Positions 6,645-12,095 of a DNA stretch of 13,312 nucleotides are shown one piece after another. This DNA comes from Nitrososphaeria archaeon. Its GTDB lineage: Archaea; Thermoproteota; Nitrososphaeria; JACIWG01. The DNA is taken from positions 1 through 13,312 of the forward strand of contig JACIWG010000032.1 of assembly GCA_014361085.1 (NCBI GenBank), read 5' to 3'. The notes beneath the pieces are model-generated. The model had not been told where the DNA came from. It saw only the letters and a list, made by a program, of their open reading frames with translations, and did no database searches. The position numbers and the translations under genes were made by a program. How positions within the stretch are numbered: the first letter of the stretch is position 1; each line of letters starts with the position of its first letter.

Positions 6645-6880
6645 GCCAACCACCCTAGACCATTATAAGTTGTCTAGGTGTACTGTTAAGCACATAACTT
6701 GGATTGCTTACCATATTATAAATTTTTTGCTTAAAAATTTTGGCATGAAACAGTACTGCACCATTTATATGTTCTAAAGATTTTTAGAAACTCAATTAAG
6801 CGGCTAACGGCATATCGTGTAAAGAATCCCTTTTATACTGTTATTATTAACCTTTAAATGGAGTGTGCCCAAAATTGGGT
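6645..6880. promoter_or_regulatory. Divergent promoter region, flavoprotein and moaC
   Basis: This gap separates two outward-reading genes. The flavoprotein box is CTTATAATG (minus, 6669-6661). moaC has CTTTAAATG (6852-6860), 25 nt before ATG 6881, and a second box, TTTTATAC (6831-6838). Short repeats are present: an AT dyad AAATTTTT/AAAAATTT (6720-6727 and 6733-6740), the palindrome CAGTACTG (6751-6758), and TACTGTTA twice (6681-6688, 6836-6843). A dyad CCCAA-AA-TTGGG (6868-6879) lies between the moaC box and start. Any of these could be an operator; none is demonstrated. No RNA gene is seen. Confidence 0.45.
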
Positions 6881-7309
6881 ATGGTAGACATTTCTAAAAA
6901 ACCTGTTGTTGAAAGAGAGGCCTTAGCTGAGGGTGTAATAATTTTGAAGCCGGAAACAATAAAACTGATAAAAGAGAATAAGATTGAAAAAGGTGATGTT
7001 TTACAAATTTCATCAGTATGTGCTCTGAATGCGGTTAAAAAGACTCCTGAACTTGTACCTTTCTGTCATCCCATACCAATAGAGAGTGTTAGACCTGAAT
7101 TTGAAATTGGTGACACATATATAAAAGTTCGGGTTAAAGTTAAAGCTTCATCGAAAACGGGTGTGGAAATGGATGCTCTTTCAGGGGTTCTAAATGCTCT
7201 TTTAAATATATGGGACTTAGTTAAAAAATATGAAAAGGATTCATCAGGAAACTATCCGTTTACAAGAATTCAAGATGTTAGGGTCGTAAAAAAGGTGAAG
7301 TATGATTGA
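6881..7309 (+). CDS. moaC: Cyclic pyranopterin monophosphate synthase MoaC
   Basis: Works with MoaA to turn GTP into cyclic pyranopterin monophosphate, the first stage of molybdenum/tungsten cofactor synthesis. The 142-residue protein opens with the typical MVDISKKPV-REA-AEG. It has KKTPELVPFCHPIPIE (His63), SKTGVEMDALSGV (94-102) and WDLVKK (Asp112, Lys115), which together hold the catalytic residues known for the family. The archaeal-type C-terminus, KKYEKDSSGNYP, is present. ATG 6881 is chosen because it gives the standard N-terminus and lies 25 nt from the TATA centre at 6856. An upstream in-frame GTG at 6863 would add six non-conserved residues. First gene of moaC-moaB-moaA, overlapping moaB by 4 nt. 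Confidence 0.95.
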   Translation: MVDISKKPVVEREALAEGVIILKPETIKLIKENKIEKGDVLQISSVCALNAVKKTPELVPFCHPIPIESVRPEFEIGDTYIKVRVKVKASSKTGVEMDALSGVLNALLNIWDLVKKYEKDSSGNYPFTRIQDVRVVKKVKYD

Positions 7310-7830
7310 AAAGTTATGAATCCCATAGGCTTTCTACTCCGACTGAAATATCATGTTCTGTGATAACTGTAAGTTCATCTAGGTTTGAAGAGGCATCTCG
7401 TGGCCATAAAGTAGACGACCTTTCGGGGCTTAAAATTGTTCAAATGTTAATTGAAAGAGGCTATCAGATAAAGTCGAGGAAAATTGTTCCTGATGATATC
7501 GAAATGATAAGGAAGGAAACGCTTAGGTCCATTTATGAAGAAAATTGTGACGTTATAATTTTGACCGGTGGTACTGGAATAACGTCCTCTGATGTAACAG
7601 TTGAAGCTCTTTCTCCATTATTTAATAAATTTATGCCAGGGTTTGGAGAAATGTTTAGGCTAAGAAGTTTTCAAAAAGCTAAAGGTGCAGCTATAATTTC
7701 AAGAGCAACTGCCGGCATTATATCTAGAAGGGTTGTCTTTTGTCTCCCAGGTTCCCCTGACGCTGTTGAGACAGCAATGGAAATAATATGTGACGAACTT
7801 CCACATATAGTGAAGCATGCGAGGGAATAA
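7306..7830 (+). CDS. moaB: Molybdopterin adenylyltransferase-like MoaB/Mog
   Basis: A MogA/MoaB-fold protein, expected to adenylylate molybdopterin before metal insertion. The 174 residues contain SVITVSSSR (18-26), the substrate-binding TGGTGITSSDVT (87-98), PGFGEMFR (111-118) and CLPGSPDAVETAM (146-158), all characteristic of the family. The start is TTG at 7306, overlapping the moaC stop (TTGA), with GGTGA at 7294-7298 seven bases upstream, a good ribosome site. There is no alternative in-frame ATG near this position. The gene sits between moaC and moaA, which supports the same pathway. Whether the metal is molybdenum or tungsten cannot be read from the sequence. Confidence 0.94.
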   Translation: MKSYESHRLSTPTEISCSVITVSSSRFEEASRGHKVDDLSGLKIVQMLIERGYQIKSRKIVPDDIEMIRKETLRSIYEENCDVIILTGGTGITSSDVTVEALSPLFNKFMPGFGEMFRLRSFQKAKGAAIISRATAGIISRRVVFCLPGSPDAVETAMEIICDELPHIVKHARE

Positions 7831-7832
7831 TA

Positions 7833-8747
7833 ATGCTATTGGATCTATATAACAGACCAATTTATAATATAAGAATATCAGTCACATCAAAATGTAATCT
7901 AAAATGCTTTTACTGTCACGGTGAAGGATTTAGTAAGGGCCAAGATGAATTGACATTAGAAGAGATAAAGGCGATAGTTGATCTTGCTTCATCCTATGGT
8001 GTTAAAACAGTAAAACTTACTGGAGGTGAACCATTATGTAGAAATGATATTGTAGAAATTGTAAACTCTATATCATCAACTCCAGGATTAAAGGAAGTTT
8101 CATTAGTTACAAATGGCCACTTTCTAAAAAATTATGCCTCTAGCTTGAAAGCTGCAGGATTAAAGAGAGTTAATGTGAGTCTTCCAACCTTGGACGGTCT
8201 AAAATACAGTAACATAACTGGTGGTGGAAATATTGAACCAGTACTAGATGGTATAAAAGAGGCATGTGATATAGGCTTAAATCCTGTAAAAATAAACATG
8301 GTTCTATTGAAAGGAATAAATGAGAATGAAATAGATGATATGATATCATATTCAGCAAAGGTTGGTGCAATACTTCAGATAATTGAACTAGAGCCTGTGC
8401 GAATTGTTCAAAAGCTTTACGATGAATATCATAAGCCTCTTGATGAACTTGAAAGAATGCTTTCAAAAAGGGCGAAGAACGTATATTATAGAGATGACAT
8501 GCATAAGAGGAAGATATTTGAATTGGATTCAACAAAGGTTGAAGTGGTTCATCCAATCGAAAATACAGAATTTTGTGCAAATTGTAATCGCCTAAGAATA
8601 ACTTATAGTGGTGCATTCAAACCATGCTTGATGGTTTCAGGAAATGAAGTTGATGCTAAACTGTATTTGAAAAGCAAAGATTATGATGGCTTAAGAAATG
8701 CTTTCCTTAAAGCTGTAGTTTTAAGAAAACCCTATTGTACAAGCTAG
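7833..8747 (+). CDS. moaA: GTP 3',8-cyclase MoaA (radical SAM)
   Basis: Radical SAM enzyme that rearranges GTP, acting just before MoaC. The 304-residue length is normal. The SAM-binding 4Fe-4S cluster is CNLKCFYC (Cys21, 25, 28), followed by LTGGEPL (62-68). The second, GTP-binding cluster is CANCNRLRITYSGAFKPC (Cys248, 251, 265), with the conserved Arg-Arg pair region just after. The C-terminus, LRKPYCTS, lacks the Gly-Gly ending known to matter in bacterial and human MoaA, as archaeal members often do. The ATG at 7833 has GAGGG at 7821-7825, seven bases away, and follows moaB by 2 nt. Both clusters are oxygen sensitive, consistent with an anaerobic host. It converges on the cysteine-rich gene with a 3-nt gap. 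Confidence 0.97.
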   Translation: MLLDLYNRPIYNIRISVTSKCNLKCFYCHGEGFSKGQDELTLEEIKAIVDLASSYGVKTVKLTGGEPLCRNDIVEIVNSISSTPGLKEVSLVTNGHFLKNYASSLKAAGLKRVNVSLPTLDGLKYSNITGGGNIEPVLDGIKEACDIGLNPVKINMVLLKGINENEIDDMISYSAKVGAILQIIELEPVRIVQKLYDEYHKPLDELERMLSKRAKNVYYRDDMHKRKIFELDSTKVEVVHPIENTEFCANCNRLRITYSGAFKPCLMVSGNEVDAKLYLKSKDYDGLRNAFLKAVVLRKPYCTS

Positions 8748-8750
8748 TGT

Positions 8751-9080
8751 TTACTGCATCACATAAAGTGCATAGTTTTCATCCTTTGTCAAACATTTAT
8801 CACAAATACATTTTTCTGAAGCATTATGGTAATCGCATTTCATCCTATACTCGCAATCCCTGCACTCAATGTTTTTCCCGCAAATTGCACATTCTTTATA
8901 AAGAATTATTTGATCTTTTAGAATGGTTTCAAGGAATTCTATTAAAAGCTTTTTATTGGTTTCGTAGCTGACAAGCATTCCTCTGCTTTTGTCATATTTA
9001 ACTCCTAAAGACATTAATGTTTTAAAATCGTTAGTGTTAAGTCTGGGTAATCTGAACCACTTTCCTTCAACAATCTCCAT
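8751..9080 (-). CDS. Cysteine-rich small protein, last gene of the rfcL operon
   Basis: A 109-residue protein that I do not recognise. The N-terminal 60 residues look like a small alpha/beta domain (FRLPRLNTNDFKTLMSLGV, then KLLIEFLETIL). The C-terminal half carries eight cysteines: Cys64, 67, 73, 76, 82, 91, 93 and 96, with His85 nearby (CX2CX5CX2CX5CX8CXCX2C). That is enough for two zinc sites or an Fe-S cluster. The ATG is one base past the rfcL stop, and GGTGA lies nine bases upstream, so it is translated from the rfcL message. Tight linkage to a clamp-loader subunit hints at a DNA replication or repair role, but this is context only. The shortness argues against an enzyme. Confidence 0.78.
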   Translation of the reverse strand: MEIVEGKWFRLPRLNTNDFKTLMSLGVKYDKSRGMLVSYETNKKLLIEFLETILKDQIILYKECAICGKNIECRDCEYRMKCDYHNASEKCICDKCLTKDENYALYVMQ

Positions 9081-9081
9081 T

Positions 9082-10284
9082 TTATTCCTTCACCCTTTTC
9101 TCTATATATGAAAGGAAATTGTCTCCGAAGCCTACATACTTTAGATATTCTGACATCATGCTAAAATCTTTTTTTGCTAATGCGATTATGCATGGTATAT
9201 AATAGAGAGAAAATTCTCCAACAGAAACATGGTATCTTTGATTAACTCTCTCCCTTATTTCCTTAAATATTCTTAATTCAGTCCAATATTTTAACTTTAA
9301 TTCCCATAGAGGTTCTTCCTCTGAATACCTGAAACCTTTTCTAATTTCTGGGTTAAAGATTTTTTCAACAAAATACATGTCATACCATCTTGCCATTCTC
9401 CATTCTTGTGTCTTCTCTATCCTGTTCCTTAGAATATCAATATCAGATATTGCCTTTAACGCTTTAGTTCTAGTAATTTTATCAAGATTTGATGCTAGAA
9501 TAGAGTAAAACATTATTTTTAACTTTTCCTCTATATCTGCATCCATTTGAGAAAATTTTTTTAAGGCCATATTCTTATCTTCACTTGCTACTAATGCAAT
9601 TACAGCCTCCATTTTTGACACACTTTCATCCTTCATAAAATCTGATTCGTCTAGAAGTTTTGGTGCATCTATAATGGTCTGAAGCATATTTATAGCGTTA
9701 CGTACATCACCCCCACTCTTTTCAACAATCTTCTGAAGAACCTTTTTGTCCATATGTTTACCTTCCTTTTCACATATATGCTTAAGGTATATTTCAATTA
9801 ATCTTAATGGAACCTTTTGGAATTTTATCGATACAACTTTCTTAGAAAGTTTTAAAATGTTCTCGTTCGATTCATCGTTTGCTGTAAGAACTATTGGTAC
9901 AGGTGGTTTATCAAGTAGTTCAATAATATATTCCATTCCCCCATAATCTTCTCTACCATATAGGCCGTCTATTTCATCAAATAAAACCATTCTTTTCTCA
10001 TCAAATAAATTTGCAGCATAAAGACTTGTTCCTAGTTTTTTGTTAAGCGCATCTTTGGTTCTTATATCACTTGCATTTAACTCTATCACATAATATCCTA
10101 GTTTCCTTGCAGCAGCATATACTGATGTATTCTTCCCAATTCCAGGCGGTCCCAGTAATAGTACAGCCTTGTCCCCTCTTTTCCAGTTCTTTAGCCATTC
10201 TAAAAACTCTCTTCTTGCAGTTTCATTACCAATTATCATATTGAATTCGATATTCCTATATTTTTCCGTCCAAGGTAAACTCAT
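9082..10284 (-). CDS. rfcL: Replication factor C large subunit (RfcL), clamp loader
   Basis: AAA+ subunit that, with four small subunits, opens and loads the PCNA ring on DNA. The 400 residues start with LPWTEKYR (the RFC box). Walker A is GPPGIGKNT (45-53), Walker B is LFDEIDG (Asp103, Glu104), sensor 1 is LTANDE (Asn136), and sensor 2 is GGDVRNAINML (Arg195). IELNASDIRT is typical of the large subunit. Asn52 replaces the Walker A Thr/Ser that normally helps bind magnesium; the codon is AAT. The C-terminus ends in YIEKRVKE, with no PCNA-interacting QxxLxxFF-type motif, and the protein is at the short end for the family. GGTGAT lies six bases before the ATG, and the ATGA overlap links it to ubiA. 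No rfcS is adjacent, unlike in many archaea. Confidence 0.93.
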   Translation of the reverse strand: MSLPWTEKYRNIEFNMIIGNETARREFLEWLKNWKRGDKAVLLLGPPGIGKNTSVYAAARKLGYYVIELNASDIRTKDALNKKLGTSLYAANLFDEKRMVLFDEIDGLYGREDYGGMEYIIELLDKPPVPIVLTANDESNENILKLSKKVVSIKFQKVPLRLIEIYLKHICEKEGKHMDKKVLQKIVEKSGGDVRNAINMLQTIIDAPKLLDESDFMKDESVSKMEAVIALVASEDKNMALKKFSQMDADIEEKLKIMFYSILASNLDKITRTKALKAISDIDILRNRIEKTQEWRMARWYDMYFVEKIFNPEIRKGFRYSEEEPLWELKLKYWTELRIFKEIRERVNQRYHVSVGEFSLYYIPCIIALAKKDFSMMSEYLKYVGFGDNFLSYIEKRVKE

Positions 10285-11183
10285 ACCCCTATCACCAACA
10301 GTTTTTCTATGGCAAAGGAAAAAAATCCAATAAGCATACCATTTAAAGCCATCCTCTTAACATGTAAAGCATTTTCACCTGAACTATCCTTTAGAATAGA
10401 ATATGATAAGTAGATAAATAGTAGGTCAGGAAACAATACTGCCAAAAGATAAATTGTACCCATCTCCCTAAAAATATAAGGACCTAATGTACATATTACC
10501 GCCAAGATAAAGAATAATGCTCCAGTTTTAGCCGCCCTTTCTTTACCCCAGCATATTGCCATAGACTTTACACCTCTTATTTTATCACCTTCAATGTCAG
10601 ATATTGTTTTTATCACCTCTCTTCCTGTAACAGCAAAAAAGGATACTAGAGAAAACCAGCAAACAGTAGGGCTTAAAAGTATTGGATTAGATAAAATATT
10701 TTCACCAACCATATTATTATATGAAAGTATTATATTACCATACAAGTATGGTACAATTGTTGAAACTGCTACAGTCATATTACCGACTATTCCATGTTTT
10801 TTCAAGCTGAAATTATAAAGCCATGAAATGAAAGCGAACAAAATTGCTATAATAAAGTTTAAAATTGAAGTAAAATATGCAAATGCAAGTCCTATAAAAA
10901 GTAGGGATATGCTATATGCCAACGCGCTTTTAACAGTTATTTCACCTTTCGCCAGAGGCCTATCCATATTATTAATTCTGTCTACCTCAATATCGTAAAT
11001 GTCGTTTACAATCATGGAATAACATGAAATAAAAAATCCAGTTAGAAAGCCGTAAACGGTTTTTATTGAAAGAATTTGTTTTGGGTCGGTTAAGATTATT
11101 CCAATGATAACAGCTATACCTATCATAATACTATTTTTTGGTCTAACTATCCTAACATAGTGTCTAACTCTATCTTTTTTCAT
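10281..11183 (-). CDS. ubiA: UbiA-family prenyltransferase, probable digeranylgeranylglyceryl phosphate synthase
   Basis: Integral membrane enzyme that most likely adds the second geranylgeranyl chain to geranylgeranylglyceryl phosphate in archaeal ether-lipid synthesis. The 300 residues contain about eight hydrophobic segments. The two Asp-rich diphosphate/Mg sites are NDIYDIEVDRIN (60-71) and DIEGDKIRG (196-204), preceded by GREVIK. DRPLAKGEI after the first motif is typical of this subgroup. Other UbiA enzymes for quinone or heme synthesis are possible, but the motif context favours the lipid enzyme. The ATG at 11183 has GAGGCGA six bases upstream and overlaps the preceding endA-like gene by 14 nt; the stop overlaps rfcL by 4 nt. 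It is the second gene of a four-gene operon. Confidence 0.9.
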   Translation of the reverse strand: MKKDRVRHYVRIVRPKNSIMIGIAVIIGIILTDPKQILSIKTVYGFLTGFFISCYSMIVNDIYDIEVDRINNMDRPLAKGEITVKSALAYSISLLFIGLAFAYFTSILNFIIAILFAFISWLYNFSLKKHGIVGNMTVAVSTIVPYLYGNIILSYNNMVGENILSNPILLSPTVCWFSLVSFFAVTGREVIKTISDIEGDKIRGVKSMAICWGKERAAKTGALFFILAVICTLGPYIFREMGTIYLLAVLFPDLLFIYLSYSILKDSSGENALHVKRMALNGMLIGFFSFAIEKLLVIGV

Positions 11184-11727
11184 TAAAGGTCGCCTCAGAG
11201 ACTCTATAGTATATTACTTCTCCCCTTCTATCCAGGACAGCTATAATTGCCCCCTTCACACAATTTTTTACTTCTTTAATTTTTTCAAAAATTTTTTTAA
11301 AATCTATTTCACACCCTTCATTTAATACAAATATTGCATATTTTGCACGTTTTATCCAGTAATCATCTTTTTCATAAACGTAAAAATCGACTCCGAATTC
11401 CTCATTCTTCTTAACTATAAATCCTCTGTTTTTCAAATCTCTATAAACTAGGTAATTGGTAAGAACATTTTTATCTTTTTTATAGCATACTTCCATAAGT
11501 TCATTGAAACCTACATTTTTCCCCTTATATAAAACCTCTATTTTTTTAAGTTCATTTAAATATAGTCCCTCATACAAGTCTAAAATCAGATTTTCTCCAT
11601 CAATTTTCCCAAATCCACTCTGATATAATTCCTGAACTTTATTGTCCACCTTTATAATAATTTTTTCTCCTTCTACATTACCATAGCATTCCATTTTCCT
11701 TTCTTCAATTTTTTCATCTGATCCCAT
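11170..11727 (-). CDS. endA: tRNA-splicing endonuclease subunit (EndA family), catalytic His replaced
   Basis: A 185-residue EndA-family subunit; the family cuts introns from tRNA at bulge-helix-bulge sites. The N-terminal domain is divergent. The C-terminal nuclease fold is clear: NYLVYRDLKNRGFIVKKN (91-108), FGVDFYVYEKDD (111-122), RAKYAIFVL (127-135) and AVLDRRGEVIYYRV (163-176). Of the Tyr-His-Lys triad, Tyr118 (or 116) and Lys158 fit, but the His of the usual HSKY/HSEY motif is Arg127 (CGT, one base from CAT). The 31-residue spacing to Lys158 matches the family. It may be the structural partner in a heterotetramer, with a catalytic subunit elsewhere. It is first in the endA-ubiA-rfcL operon. 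The ATG at 11727 lies about 20-24 nt from T/A-rich boxes at 11742-11756, so it is probably leaderless. Confidence 0.88.
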   Translation of the reverse strand: MGSDEKIEERKMECYGNVEGEKIIIKVDNKVQELYQSGFGKIDGENLILDLYEGLYLNELKKIEVLYKGKNVGFNELMEVCYKKDKNVLTNYLVYRDLKNRGFIVKKNEEFGVDFYVYEKDDYWIKRAKYAIFVLNEGCEIDFKKIFEKIKEVKNCVKGAIIAVLDRRGEVIYYRVSEATFNEKR

Positions 11728-11820
11728 ATTAGAACTACACTCTTAATAAGTAAAGCTTTTAAGGGTTTGTTTATAAGTTTATGTGCGAATAGCTTGCAAA
11801 TTTCGCAATTAAGAGATAAT
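11728..11820. promoter_or_regulatory. Divergent promoter region, endA operon and SSB
   Basis: The plus-strand box TTTATAAG (11770-11777) predicts SSB transcription from about 11798, with a leader of some 22 nt. The minus-strand candidates CTTTACTTA (11755-11747) and CTTATTAAG (11750-11742) face the endA-like ATG at 11727. The AT stretch CTTTTAAGGG between them could serve either side. Confidence 0.4.
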
Positions 11821-12090
11821 ATGAGAAGGGTTCAAGTGGTTGGAAAAATAGTTGAAAAACCTGAGGTAAGGGAAGTTACATTAAGAACGGGTCAGAAGGC
11901 GAGGGTTGCAGACCTAACTTTAGAAGATGAAACTGGTAGTATAAAATTGACTTTATGGGATGAGCAAATAGATATGGTTGAAGTTGGAGACATGGTTAGA
12001 ATTGAAAACGGTTATGTTAATAGCTACAAGGGTGAAATTCGTCTAAATGTAGGCCGTTTTGGAAAACTTGAAGTTATTGGTAAGAAATAA
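11821..12090 (+). CDS. Single OB-fold single-stranded DNA-binding protein
   Basis: An 89-residue protein that is essentially one OB fold of the RPA/crenarchaeal-SSB type. VQVVGKIVEKPEVREVTLRT (4-23), ARVADLTLEDETGSIKLTLW (27-46), VGDMVRIENGYV and GEIRLNVGRFGKLEV (71-85) follow the strand order of this group, with Trp46 as a likely base-stacking residue. It probably coats single-stranded DNA in replication or repair. It lacks the flexible acidic tail of longer crenarchaeal SSBs, so partner contacts may differ. The frame is open upstream to a TTG at 11767, but homology starts at ATG 11821, and GAGAT lies just before it. It diverges from the endA-ubiA-rfcL operon and converges on the NrdD-like gene with a 5-nt gap. 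Confidence 0.88.
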   Translation: MRRVQVVGKIVEKPEVREVTLRTGQKARVADLTLEDETGSIKLTLWDEQIDMVEVGDMVRIENGYVNSYKGEIRLNVGRFGKLEVIGKK

Positions 12091-12095
12091 TCTAA

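Noticed and set aside
6863..6880. GTG at 6863 as the moaC start
   Set aside because: Adds six residues absent from the family and lies between the TATA box and the predicted transcript start.
6836..6880. Molybdenum-cofactor riboswitch before moaC
   Set aside because: That riboswitch class is bacterial; the predicted leader is too short and no multi-helix fold is apparent.
8170..8616. 148-residue minus-strand ORF inside moaA
   Set aside because: Antisense shadow; moaA is certain from two Fe-S motifs, and the antisense protein is low in complexity.
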